A stretch of 64,000 nucleotides of DNA from Camellia lanceoleosa (taxonomy: Eukaryota > Streptophyta > Magnoliopsida > Ericales > Theaceae), in contig CM045758.1 of the NCBI GenBank assembly GCA_025200525.1, positions 166,496,261 through 166,560,260 of the forward strand, in the 5' to 3' direction. Positions 1 to 10,404 of this stretch are shown here, piece by piece. The notes below the pieces were generated by a model. It was not told the DNA's origin. It did not search any database and was given only the letters and a program-made list of their open reading frames with translations. Each line of letters starts with the position of its first letter. The first letter of the stretch is position 1. The position numbers were made by a program, and so were the translations under genes.

Positions 1-1010
1 ATCTCGATGGAATGATCGCTTCGTGCCATAAGCCATGGCAAAAGGGGATTCCCCTGTTGATCTTCTCGGCGTAGTGCGATATGCCCAGAGCACGTTGGGC
101 AATTCGTCTACCCACTTTCCTTTTGCTGCCTGCAGCCTCTTCTTTATTCCATCTAGAATGACTTTATTTGATGCTTCGGCTTGCCCATTACTTTGGGGAA
201 AGCTTGGTGTTGAAAAATAGTTTTTTATCTTGAACTTGGCGCAAAAATGGAAGGATGAGCTTGCTGTCAAACTGTGTTCCGTTGTCGGCAACGATTGCTC
301 TTGGAATCCCAAATCTGGTGATGATGCTTTTCTAGATGAAGTTCTTCACATCCACATCTCGGATTTTGGCAAGGGGCTCTGCTTCTATCCATTTTGTGAA
401 GTAGTCTGTTGCTACCAGAAGGTACTTCCGTTGTCCAGTGGCTTGGGGCAATTGTCCAACGAGATCCATCCCCCATTGGGCAAATGGCCAAGGACTGGAA
501 ACAGGGTTTAGGTCAGCAGCTGGCTGATGTATCAACGGTGCAAACCTCTGGCATTGTTCACACTTCTTCACATAGGCTTCTGCGTCTTTTTGCATATAGG
601 GCCACCAATACCCCTGGGTAATGGCCCTGTGAGCTAATGATCTGCCCCCTGCGTGGCTTCCACAAACTCCTTCATGAATTTCATACAAAAAGTCTTCGAC
701 CTGAAGAGGGTGTACACACCTTAAAAGAGGTCCAGTGAAGGATCTTCTGTACAGTTGTCCTTCTGCTGTCAGGCTGAATCTTGCCGACTTCAGTCTGACC
801 TTGTGTGCTTCTTTTCGATCTTCTCGCGCTTTTCCTCTTCAGAATGCAATAATTGCATCCATCCAAATTGGTCCCATGTCCACATAATGCTTCTTGCATT
901 GTGTGGTGACTCTATGCTCGGGCTTGATAGGTAATCCACCATGATTGTCCTCGTCTTTCCGGTTTGCATTGAGCTTGCTAGATTGGCCAACGTCGGCGTG
1001 GTTGTTATCT
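1..1010 (-). pseudogene. int: Integrase domain of gypsy element, with nonsense mutation, cut by window edge
   Basis: A linker (DALANLASSMQTGK type, near 990) leads to an H2C2 zinc-binding region: HEGVCGSHAGGRSL then YVKKCEQCQRF. The catalytic core follows: GMDLVGQLP carries the first Asp, VADNGTQF the second, and NGQAEASNK the Glu. A TAG at 332-334 interrupts the core where related integrases have Trp ([18 protein letters not shown]), and another frame break lies near 205-230. The domain runs off the window as [15 protein letters not shown]. It would insert element DNA into the host chromosome; as written it is inactive. Confidence 0.85.
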
Positions 1011-1182
1011 TCTCGCTAACTCAAGAAGTCGGCTTTTGAAACATGTCTGTCAGTCTGATGACTTCTTTTGCATATGCCGACATCCTTTCATCTCGCAACA
1101 AACTCTCCTGTAGTTTGATTCACTATGAGTTGTGAGTCACAAAAGACTATTACCTCATCTGCCTCTGCCATCGCCAAATTTT

Positions 1183-2720
1183 TCAAAGAATCAAGGTTTC
1201 ATACTCCGCCTCGTTATTCGAGGCTTTGAACCCTAGTCGAATAGATTGCTCCAGTATCTCCCCATCGGGGGAAATTAACACTACACCTGCCCCTGCACCC
1301 TGCCAGTTTGAGCTCCCATCAACAAAAAGTTGAAAGGAGTCGCCGATGTAGATGCTGCAAGGTCTGAGTTTTTCCTTCCTGGGTTCCTTACCCTTTGGCT
1401 GGGCTTCTCCTTCCTTGTTTGGACATCGTTCATCTCGGCTCAACGGAGCCTGATTTTCGATGTATTCTGGCGAGAACTCAGCCACGAAGTCGGCCAAGAC
1501 TTGGCCCTTAATTGCGGTTCTTGGCCTGAACTCCAGGTCATACTGACCCAAAATTACTGCCCATCTTGCAATTCTTCCAGTCAAGTCTCCTTGTTGTAAC
1601 AAGGATTTTAATGGGTGCTCTGTCAGAACCACTATCTTGTGGGCCTGAAAATAATGGTTTAGCTTCTTTGAGGCCATTACCAAGGCCAGCATTAATTTCT
1701 CCAGTGGTAAATACCTTGTTTCAAGATCGCCAAGGTTTTACTTACATAGTAGACGCATACGCTTCTCTCTTCTCTTCTCGGACGATCACAAAGACTTCAT
1801 GCGTGCTCAAACTGCTAGGTATAAGAACAGTTCCTCCTGTGTTGAGGTGTTGAGAGGATCAGCCGAGGTAAGGTACTTCTTCAGTCGGCCAAAGCGCCTC
1901 ACATTCCTCTATCCATAAAAATCTGCGGCCTTTTTCACCAGATTGAAAAAAGGTTTACACTTGTGCGAACTTCGCTTATGAACTGTTTGGTCAGCGCCCT
2001 TCCAAGAAGCATCCGAACTGTTTAGCCGATGTCGGACTCAGAATTCCGAATGGCCTTGATCTGATCTGGGCTGGCTTCAATGCCCCTTCTTGTCACCAGG
2101 TATCCCAAGAACTTACCGGATCCGACTCCAAACGCGCATTTCGATGCGTTTAGTCGGAGCCGATATGTTTTGAGTATGTCAAAGACCTCTTCTAAGTCAG
2201 CGAGATGATCCTTTGGTTCCTTGGTCTTCACGACCATATCATCGATGTAGACTTCCACAGTTCGGCCAATCAAGTGTCTGAACATCTTGGTCACCAGCCT
2301 TTGGTAAGTTGCTGCGTTCTTCAATCCAAAAGGCATGACTCAGAATAATACGACCTTTGGGAGTGATAAACGCCGTCTTCTCCTCATCCGGGTACATGGC
2401 TATCTGGTGATACCCCTATATCGCCCAAGAAGCTCATCCTTCCATGTCCAGATGTGGCCCACCAACCGGTCGATCTTTGGCGGAGGAAAGCTGTCTTTGG
2501 GACAAGCTTTGTTCAAATTTGTGAAGTCTACGCAGACCTCCACTTGCCATTCTTCTTCTTTACTACCACGGTGTTTGATAACCACGCCGGATAATTGGCT
2601 TCTCGGATGGCCCTGGCCTCTAGAAGTCTGGCTACTTCCTCTTCTACTGCTTCGACGTGTATCAACGTCGGTCTTCTGGCTCGTTGTATTACAGGTTTGG
2701 CCGACCATTAACGTTGAGTC
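1183..2720 (-). pseudogene. pol: Reverse transcriptase and RNase H domains, broken
   Basis: The reverse-transcriptase palm is seen as VCVDFTNLNKACPKDSFPPP near 2500-2550, then [15 protein letters not shown], and the catalytic YIDDMVVK near 2230-2250. Further down the minus strand come connection/RNase H pieces (HYFQAHKIVVLTEHPLKSLL) and a second RNase H-like domain beginning LFVDGSSNWQGAGAGVVL with a later SNNEAEYETL. These pieces lie in different frames, and the stretch between about 1700 and 2020 is not open. The enzymes would copy element RNA into DNA and remove the template. The dual RNase H layout supports the Tat assignment. Confidence 0.85.
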
Positions 2721-2776
2721 TGTGGCATGTGACCTCGGTCAATGCCGGGCATTTCATAAGGTGTCCAGCGAACACC

Positions 2777-5159
2777 TCAATATTTTTTCTCGAAGGCTTC
2801 CAACTCCTTTCTTCTTCTTCGGCTAATCCTGCGAGAAGAAAGAAGCTTCCTCATCGCCTCTTGGACGAAGATTTTCTTCAATGCTTCTTCACTCTTCTCG
2901 GCCTTCTTGCCGACATCATCTAGGACCTTCATGTCCTCTTCTTCAACCTCTCGCTTCCTGGTTCTCGAATCTCGGGTTAACTTCATTCCTGCCATGGAGC
3001 AATTTTTCGCCTGCAACTGATCTCCTCTTATTTCCTCAATCCCATGTTCTGTTGGGAATCGCAGCAGTTGATGCAAGGTTGAGGGAACTGCCCCCATTGC
3101 ATGCAACCACGGCCTCCCGGAGATGATGTTGTAAGGCGGCGTATCAATCACAATAAATTTCATCCTCATCTTCTTCGTGCGGCTTGTACCTCCAAGCTTG
3201 TTGCGCTTAAAGGCCATGTCGGCGTTCCATTGAAGCCGACCATCGCCGTTGATCGCTCCATGTCATCGTGGTGAAGGCCTAACTCCTTATAGCATCCGAC
3301 ATACATGATGTCGCAGAGGCGCCTTGATCGATCAAGATGCGTTTCACCTGGCACTCCCCAACCTGGAGGGATACTACCAGGGCATCATTGTGCGGGTGCT
3401 GAACCATGTCAAGGTCGGCCTCTGTGAAGGTTATCATTGGTCCTTGGCAATCTTCAGGTCGAGGTCTTTTCAGTCCGACCTGGTTGATATGCTGTAGATG
3501 TTTCACCCTCTGCGTCTCCCCCCGTATGTCGTTTTCATTCACCTTTGAGTGGATCACGTTAACCACCCGAGGTCCACCTGCCTGTGGTTGCTGTGCTGGG
3601 GGGGGCGGGGCTGCTGGTGCTTGAGGCAATCGTGCCTGTTCTTCCCTGGTTCGGGCCTCATCCACAAGGTCTCTTAAATGGCCTTGTCTCACCAGATCTT
3701 CTAAGTGTGCTTTAAGGGCCCTGCAACCCTGAGTTGGGTGACCCTGCTCATTATGGTAGGCACAACGCCTACCAAGGTTTCTCCCCATGAATTCTCCTTG
3801 TGCTCTTGCCGGCGCCCTGAAGTAGGGCTGATTTCGAATTTGGTCAAGGACCTTTTGGATCGGAATTCGGAACACCGTCGTTACTGCTTGTTTAGTCCTT
3901 AACTCCGTCTCCTGTTTGTTCTGCCCGTTGTTACCTCGGCCTCGCTTCGGCGAAATAAGGTTTTTTTCTCGTCTTTGTCTCCTTGTTCCCCGAAGTATCT
4001 TCCTCGGCTCGTGCGTACTTCTCAATTCTCGCCATAAGTTCTTCCATGCTCTTTGGCAGGGTCTTTGCCAAAGACTTCCGCAATGGACAGTCATCCTTCA
4101 GGCCGTTCTTGAAAGATACGACTGCCACTTCCTGGTTGCACTCTGGTATTCGATTGAACACCTCATAGTACCTCTTTGCATAAGCCCTAAGGCTTTCGTC
4201 TTTGCTAATTTTTAGGGCCATCAACGGATCCACCCTCGATGGTCGTAGCTTGTTTGTTATGAACACGGCAACAAACATCTCGGCCAGCCTTCCCAAATTT
4301 CTTCACGCCCCTTTGGCGGTTGTGGAACCAGTCTGATGCAATTTCCCCGAAGGATGAAGGGAACACTTTGCAGAGCAACGGCTCATTCCCACTGTACAAT
4401 GCCATTGAATTCAAAAATAATCCAACATGGAAGTTAGGGTCCGACTTACCATCATATATCTGGAGCCTCGGCATACTGAATCTTTTTGGCGCAACAAATC
4501 TATCCAATTCTGCCGAGAATGGAGTCCTCGGCTTAACCGGGGAAGTTACTTCGGCTCCGACATTCTCCTCTTTCCTCTTGAGGTAATCTCTTAAGTCCTC
4601 TTTACTTCTTCCTGCAGCCCTGCTGTCATTGGGCTTCAGCCTTTTCGGCGCACTGCTCTCGGCCTCATGGTGGCCCCTTTTTGATCCTTCTCCGCAGGAC
4701 GCATCGAAACATAATATCCGCCCCGGAACATGCCGATGTTCTTTGGGGTCTGCTTCCTTCTCACGGTATGTCCTTCGGGACTCTTCTCGTCTCGGCTCTT
4801 CTCGGCCGACTTCCCTGGAAGGTCGGTGAGAGTACCTTCCGCTCCTGGTGTGTTGTGGGGCTTCGGGGATTTCTTTCCGTCCCTTCTTCTGGCCGTTTGC
4901 TGCTGGCATTGGTGTGTCGTGCATCTTCATCCCTCCTCAGACATCTGTCTTTCCATGTCTGGAGGTCGTCCTCGTTATAGTATTTGCCCCTGTCTGCTTT
5001 CTTTGATGTATCACCATCTTTTCCGACGGCTTTTTCTGCGTGATTCTGATCACGAGTTTCTTCGTTGTGGTCTCCTTCTTCCGCGTTAAGGTCGACGGGT
5101 TTTCCACTCCCGACTGGAGTGTCGTCCCCTACCTTTTCCCTCTGCGAGTTACTGGCCAT
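2777..5159 (-). pseudogene. gag: gag and protease region of gypsy element, frameshifted
   Basis: The reading starts at MASNSQREKVGDD and passes through charged, low-complexity sequence. A retrotransposon Gag core follows (PFSAELDRFVAPKRFSMPRL at about 4480-4540, then DWFHNRQRG). The frame shifts near 4290 and continues with ESLRAYAKRYYEVFNRIPE, shifts again near 3950, and reaches a zinc-knuckle-like CAYHNEQGHPTQGC. The aspartic-protease core reads VKRILIDQGAS, with DQG in place of the usual DSG, a variant common in this lineage. A final segment holds PYNIISGRPWLHAMGAVPST, typical of the protease end. At least three frame changes mean no full Gag could be made. The product would have packaged element RNA and matured the polyprotein. 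Confidence 0.85.
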
Positions 5160-5173
5160 CTACTCTTCTCTCG

Positions 5174-5191
5174 TTCCCACAGACGGCGCCA
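5174..5191 (-). other. Primer-binding site
   Basis: Directly inside the LTR the minus strand reads TGGCGCCGTCTGTGGGAA. The first nine bases match the 3' end of plant tRNA-Asp (CGGCGCCA), then diverge. This primer-site form is frequent in plant gypsy elements. I infer it primes minus-strand DNA synthesis. Confidence 0.6.
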
Positions 5192-5193
5192 AT

Positions 5194-5776
5194 TGTGTGA
5201 GTGAATTTCCGATCACACTGCCCTCCTTAGTGATTCAGCGGAAGAACACAGGCAGAGTAGACGGCTCCATGTAACCTGCACAGAAAGAAAAGACTCCGGC
5301 GGTGGTTCTTCCACCCGGGGGTACTCCGACGATCAAGTCAATATATCTCTCAAAGATAATCAAGTACTTAACTCACTAGCTTGAGCATCAAAAAACATAC
5401 CTTAGACCCATGGGGGTGCCTCTCTTTTATAGCCAATACAATCCTAGTCCCAATAGGAGCCTGGCCCTAATGGACTTAGGATTACTGCTAATCTAGGACT
5501 CCCAGTGAGTTCAGGACAAACTCCCTAAGAGTTTTATCTTTACCCAAACTGAAGTCTTCTCACAATCTAGGACTCTTGTTTATATCTTAGTTGAGCTTCC
5601 TCTTCATTCTAGGACTCTTGTCCTTCATCCGCTTATCTCGGATTCCGATATCTTCGGAGGTAACCTCGGCCTAACCGAGATAACCTCGGCACAACTACCA
5701 TAACACGTGGGGATCTCGGCTGACACTTCGGTGTCACCTCGGCCACGTGTTGGTACTCAGAAAATACATCCCCACA
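5194..5776 (-). repeat. 5' LTR of the gypsy element
   Basis: The LTR is bounded by TGTG...CACA ends and abuts the primer-binding site. On the minus strand it starts TGTGGGGATG and ends ACTCACACA. Its U5 side carries TTGATCGTCGGAG followed by a CCGCCGG motif; both recur in the solo LTR at 7696-8437 and, in altered form, in the one at 42233-43004. The U3 side is rich in CTCGG/CCGAG motifs. The partner LTR is outside the window, so the edges rest on the terminal motif and the primer site. Confidence 0.75.
5424..5432 (-). promoter_or_regulatory. LTR TATA box
   Basis: The minus strand reads CTATAAAAG inside the LTR, a good match to a plant TATA box and suitably placed to drive the retrotransposon transcript. 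The solo LTR at 42233-43004 has the equivalent CCTATAAAAG. Confidence 0.55.
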
Positions 5777-6736
5777 GAACCTTAATTTCCTATTTTTTTA
5801 TTTTTTTTGAAAAAAAAAACTTATTTTTTTCATTTTTTTATTTTTTTATTACGGTAAAATGTGATGTAATTGTAGTTTGTTTAATGGTTATTTTTTTTTA
5901 ATGTGATTTAATCTTTTATTTATTGTTTTAATGGTTTTTCTTTACAATTATTTATGAAAAAAATATGATTGTAGTTAGATAGCATAAAAATATTTGTGAT
6001 TTGATTTGATTTTTTTCTGATTTGATTTTTAAAGTACCAATTATTGATAATGATTAGATTGTATTTTGAAAAAAAAAATTGTAATTGATTTTTTTAACTC
6101 ACTGTGTTCTTTGAAAAAAAATTATTGTGTTTTTTTAACTATCAATTTATTTAATTTGTGATTTGATTTTTAACTCATTGTATTTTTTGAAAAACAAAAT
6201 GGATTGTACTCATTAGGGTCACATAATGTACCAATTATTGATGATGATTAGATTGTATTTTGACCAAAAAAAATTTGTAATTGATCTTTTTAACTCACTA
6301 TTTTTTTGAAAAATAAATTATTGTGTTTTTTAATTATCAATTGACCTAATTTGTGATTGATTTTTTTAATTATTGATGATGATTAGATAGCATTAAAAAA
6401 ATTGTGATTTGTATGATTGAAGTTATCTCCTTTTGTTGAAGTTATCTCATTTTATTTATTGATTTGGTCAAAATTTCCTGATCAGCATTTATTAACTTTT
6501 TCAATCCACATGTCTGCATTTATTGATTTGGTCAAAATCTCCTGATCAACATTTAAAATCCCCTCATACAAATAATTATAGATACAATCTGTGTATAGTT
6601 ACTCCAGTACCCTTTTTAACTTCTCTCATACACTATGATTAATTATTAAATTGTTAAATTATTTTTATAAAAAATCTTAAAAAACATAACTTATATATTA
6701 AAAAAATCTAAAACAAATATAAATATCTATAATTAT
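5777..6736. other. AT-rich noncoding stretch with local duplications
   Basis: No gene is seen. A segment of about 140 bp starting ACCAATTATTGATAATGATT near 6035 is repeated near 6230 with small changes, a period of about 195 bp. A shorter unit, TTTATTGATTTGGTCAAAAT, occurs near 6459 and 6517. Long A and T runs dominate. Confidence 0.5.
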
Positions 6737-6765
6737 CCCGTGCATAGCACGAGTGATAGGCTAGT
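6737..6765 (+). mobile_element. Helitron-like 3' terminus
   Basis: A short hairpin (CCCGTGCATAGCACGAG) is followed by a few bases and then CTAG before T. A hairpin just upstream of CTRR, with insertion before T, is the known signature of Helitron 3' ends. A second similar terminus lies 112 bp downstream. The 5' end was not found. Confidence 0.45.
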
Positions 6766-6847
6766 ATGATTATTATCAAAATATTAAATTTTAATATAAT
6801 ATAAAAAAAATATTAAAAAAAATAAGAAGACAAAGTGGTGAAACACA

Positions 6848-6877
6848 ACCCGTGCATAACACGGGTGATATGCTAGT
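6848..6877 (+). mobile_element. Second Helitron-like 3' terminus
   Basis: The hairpin ACCCGTGCATAACACGGGT is perfect outside its loop and lies six bases before CTAG-T. It closely resembles the terminus at 6737-6765. A weaker, decayed relative may be present near 7017-7040 (CCGTGCCTACGCTAGC). Confidence 0.5.
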
Positions 6878-7149
6878 ATATTATATAAGCAAAAGTGAAT
6901 TTTTGTGAGGAATTTGTGAGAACTCTAAATTTTATAAATTTATGATTTTATCAAATTAAAAAATAAATTTAAATAATATTGAAATTACAATTATATTTTA
7001 ATTCTAATATTATTTACACCGTGCCTACGCTAGCATATTAATATTTTATAAATAAGTTGGGCTGGACTTTGTTAGACGGACCAGCAAGCACTTCTCAGGG
7101 CCCACTTCTCATCCCAAGATTAGCCTATAAAAATTTAAACCCAAATTTT

Positions 7150-7600
7150 AATTAATGAAAATTAGTTTGCTTATTTTCATTTTTCATAAAACATTTTTAA
7201 GAAAATTTTACTTTCTTATTTTTCGTATTTTTTTATTTTTACTGAATTTTTTTAATATTTTAAGCAATTTTTTTACTTTTTAGACACACCTAGCATAAAT
7301 ACACCTAAAAAGTAAAATAATTATAAAAAAAATCTTTTAAAAATTCACTAAATATCAAAAATATAAAAAAAAATACAAGAATTCAGTACATTTTTTGTAT
7401 TTTTATATATTTATTAATTTTTTAAAATATTTTTTCACAAAATTTTTACTTTTTAGATACATCTAACTAAGGTGCATATAAAAAAGTAAAAAAAATGTTT
7501 AAAATTTAAAAAATATTCACTAAAAACAAAAGAATTCGAAAACCAAAAAACTCAATTTTTAAAAAAATTTAATTCAAAAAATTCAAACCAAACACACTGA
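7150..7600. repeat. AT-rich MITE-like repeat, second copy at 52495-52978
   Basis: Stretches such as TTTTAAGCAATTTTTTTA, TTTTTAGACACACCT and AAGGTGCAT.TAAAAAAGTAAA occur in the same order here and at 52495-52978. This copy ends with AAACCAAACACACTG, a typical MITE-type end. The left edge is poorly defined. Confidence 0.5.
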
Positions 7601-7695
7601 TTACTTTTTTGAACAGTGAATTCCATTACTTGTTCAAGCCAATTTTGTTGTACCGGTTTTCTAAACAACAAGATAGACCTCCATATATAGATAAG

Positions 7696-8247
7696 TGAGA
7701 GGGAGATTTATGAGCTGGAAGTGGGCCGAGATAAAAGTCGAGCAAGTTGAAGGCCCAAGGACGTGTTGGGCCGAGATGGCTTTGGATTTGCCCAAAGTTG
7801 AAATTTCAGCTTTCGAAGTTACTTGGACTTGCATCGGTGGTGGTATGCAACTTGTTGTTTCGGCGAAGGCATACACCTTTGGCTCGGGGAAGCTTCGTGC
7901 GGCTCGGCAGAAAGCCTTTGGTCAGCGCATGACCTTTCGAGCTCGGCCAGCCAATGCGAAGCACGATGGGAACGGAGCTCGCTATTGGTGCGCTTAGGCA
8001 TGAAGTGCGGCTGGTCATTAGCAGAGATCTTTCGCACCCGGCCAGCCGAGCTCCCAGCATAGTGGGCTGGCAGTTGGGTTAGGTGATGTTCAGCAAGATT
8101 TGTGTTGACAGATGGGATAGCAGTACCACGTGTCGAGAGATCACTAGGAGTAGATTTGGGGCACAGAAGGTATATAAGTGTGTCTGCGCCCCCCCCCCCA
8201 TGCGGAGACAGACGAATATTTTTGTAAGAAACACTTACACTCAACTC

Positions 8248-8290
<43 letters not shown>

Positions 8291-8437
8291 AAGGTGTGCG
8301 CTAACTTGATCGTCGGAGGAGTTTTCTGGCCACACACCGCCGGGTAGCTCACCGTCGTTGTGTACGCAGGTCGATTGGACAGGTAAGGGCTTGGAAGAAA
8401 GGAGTACGGGCTTACCTGAATATTTGCTCCCCGTACA
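7696..8437 (+). mobile_element. Solo LTR, gypsy Tat-like, with TSD ATAAG
   Basis: The unit starts TGAGAGGGAGATTTATGAG and ends CCCCGTACA. It is flanked by a perfect 5-bp duplication, ATAAG, at 7691-7695 and 8438-8442. It contains a TATA box (GGTATATAAGTG near 8169), a run of 11 C, a (CT)n tract at about 8253-8288, and the motif ACTTGATCGTCGGAGG with ACCGCCGGG. The last two match the U5 of the LTR at 5194-5776. No internal coding sequence remains, so this is a recombination-derived solo LTR. Confidence 0.85.
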
Positions 8438-8917
8438 ATAAGCACTGAGAACAACAATATACAGAATCTTTTGGGATTGAAACAGTTAATATGTACATGC
8501 ATATATATTATATATATTGATAGAAAAAACAAAACCAAACCCTAGTTGCTTTTCTTATTCAGTCTGCACATAAATACACAAATCATACATATTACATTTC
8601 TTCCTCAAAACCTCACAAAATATTCATATGATCTCTTTGTTTTGACCTTAAAAATCAAGCCAGCATACAATGAATCTGAAGCTATTCATGAAGAGATTGG
8701 TTTCCTTCTACTCATCTTGGAGCAAGCATATAGCGATCCCGGTTGTCCCTTTACTGTTCAGTTGTATTCCGGACTCGGTTCCGTGAAGTTGTTAGTTGTA
8801 ATTGTCTTGTTGTCATCCTTTAAATCGATTCGTTTGGGTTTTAGCATGTGTTGGGCTTGGTTGATTCAGGTTGGTAGAGTTTTGGCTCCCATTGTTGTTG
8901 CACAGTTTTTGGATGGT

Positions 8918-9262
8918 CCGCTCGAGCGGGTCTTCTTGCGCTCGAGCGGGGTTTACACTCTTCCAATATTTTGTGTCCCTGCGAAACTTCTGCAGGTGTG
9001 TTTTCTACGCTCGAGCGGCTTTCCTGCGCTCGAGCGGATTGAGCTCGAGCAGTCTTATTGGCACTCGAGCGGTCTTATTGGCGCTCGAGCGGGTAGTACA
9101 TTTCTAGTGTATGTTCTGGAAAGGGAAAATCCACGCTCGAGCGAACTGGTTTTCGCGCTCGAGCAGATGTACTTTACTCTTGTGTCTTGGCACTCAAGCG
9201 AGCCTTCTTGCGCTCGAGCGGACTTAGTTTTTTTGTTCTTCACACTCGAGCGTTGTGTTTTA
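8918..9262. repeat. Interspersed CTCGAGCG palindrome block
   Basis: About 13 copies of GCTCGAGCGG or one-base variants (GCTCGAGCAG, ACTCGAGCGT, ACTCAAGCGA) occur at irregular spacing in about 345 bp. The core CGCTCGAGCG is self-complementary. Two more copies lie at about 11597-11627 inside the neighbouring solo LTR. Confidence 0.85.
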
Positions 9263-10228
9263 CGCTCGAGTAGGAATGTCGCATATTAGTTGGCAGCTGG
9301 GCATTTTGAAATCACTTTTTACATTTTCTCTCTCTCTCTCTCTCTTACTTTCCCAAAAGCATTTTTGAGAGCCTCTCTCTCTAGAAACTCCCTTCTCTCT
9401 AGGGTTTGATCTAGTTAGAGTGTCTCCTTTCCCTTTGGCCTTTGTAAAAGTTGTGTTGATCGTCGAGGGTTTCATTTTGATCCGTGGATCTTGGAGTTTG
9501 GAGTATTTTGATTTTCTTCATCCTCTTCCTTGGGCTCCGAAATTTGAGGTAGGGATTCCTACTCACTCTTATGAGTTTTAACCTAGATATTGAGTTTTTG
9601 TATAAATGGTTTTGAGTTTTGGAAACTAGGGTTTCAAATGTATACTTTAGAAAAGAGAGTTTTGATAATTTTGAACCATAAACATGTATTTGGGTTTCAA
9701 AATGGGTTTGTTGATATTGTTGGTAATATTGGGCTCTTGGAGTCAATGTTGAGGATAATGAGAAATATACCATGCTTGGGTATATCGGGTCAGTAGTGTA
9801 ATAAATGACTTTGTTGAGAAAATATGGAAATGAGATGGAAATAATGAAATTGGTTCATTATATGGTAGAATAGTGGAGTTGGATTTATTAACCGCCCACT
9901 TTTGAAGACATTAATATTTTATCTGTTGGAGCTTTTGTTATCTGTTTAGAAATAATTGCTTAGGCTACCAGTGGAGAGTAGTTTTGATTGTTGTAGACAA
10001 TGCATGATGATTAGGTAAACTAAAACTAATCAATTGGATATGTCATAGAGTATGACGATTGATAGAATACATTAATGTTATGTATTGATTGATTGTGTAT
10101 ATGACTTGTATGTATATACATTGTGTGTGTGGGAGAAGATAGGGGATGTATTCCACGGTTTAGGGAAAGATAGGGGATGAATCTCTAAACCGGATGTTGA
10201 TTGTGAGGAGATAGGGGATGGACTCCAC

Positions 10229-10393
10229 TGATACAGCTCATATGCTTGTCAGTTAATGTGTTGATATAGCTAATATGCTTATCTATGGAAGTGTTGATAT
10301 AGCTCATATGCTTATCTTTGGAAGTGTTGATATAGCTAATATGCTTATCTGTTGAGATGTTGATACAACTAGTATGTTTATCTATTGTAAAAT
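10229..10393. repeat. 33-bp tandem repeat, five units
   Basis: Five consecutive 33-bp units begin TGATATAGCTAATATGCTTA or close variants, at 10229, 10262, 10295, 10328 and 10361. Upstream, three copies of AGATAGGGGATG lie between 10138 and 10220. Because 33 is divisible by three, the minus-strand frame stays open across the array (DKHISYINTS-like units), but I see no sign of a gene. Confidence 0.85.
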
Positions 10394-10404
10394 AGGAAAC
10401 GTTT

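Larger units (their letters stand above)
1..5776 (-). mobile_element. Ty3/gypsy retrotransposon, Tat-like, 5' part, decayed
   Basis: Reading down the minus strand the order is LTR, primer-binding site, gag, protease, reverse transcriptase, RNase H, a second RNase H-like domain and integrase, which is gypsy order. The second RNase H-like domain between RNase H and integrase is a known trait of the Tat/Ogre group, so I assign it there. The 3' end and second LTR lie beyond position 1. The coding region is cut by several frameshifts and at least one in-frame stop, so this copy looks dead. Only one target-site flank is in the window, so the TSD cannot be tested. Confidence 0.9.
8443..10399 (+). 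mobile_element. Left part of an older LTR (Tekay/Del-like), interrupted
   Basis: This stretch and 12758-13310 look like one LTR split by the solo LTR at 10405-12752. It has no convincing gene. It contains a CTCGAGCG-rich block (8918-9262), a CT-rich tract near 9327-9345, a CTCTCTAGGGTTTGATC stretch typical of retrotransposon leaders, and a tandem-repeat array (10229-10393). No 5' LTR edge or TSD was found, so the element may be truncated. The open frame at 8546-9289 encodes only the repeats in translation and is not credited as a gene. Confidence 0.45.

Noticed and set aside
7819..8538. 239-codon minus-strand ORF
   Set aside because: Lies within the solo LTR and reads through its CT repeat; shadow of LTR sequence.
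8546..9289. 247-codon ORF with repeated LERSSG-like units
   Set aside because: The repeats come from the CTCGAGCG palindrome block in LTR DNA; other frames are open for the same reason, and there is no domain.
10229..10393. Regular 33-bp repeats as a CRISPR-like array
   Set aside because: Units are contiguous without spacers and this is plant nuclear DNA.
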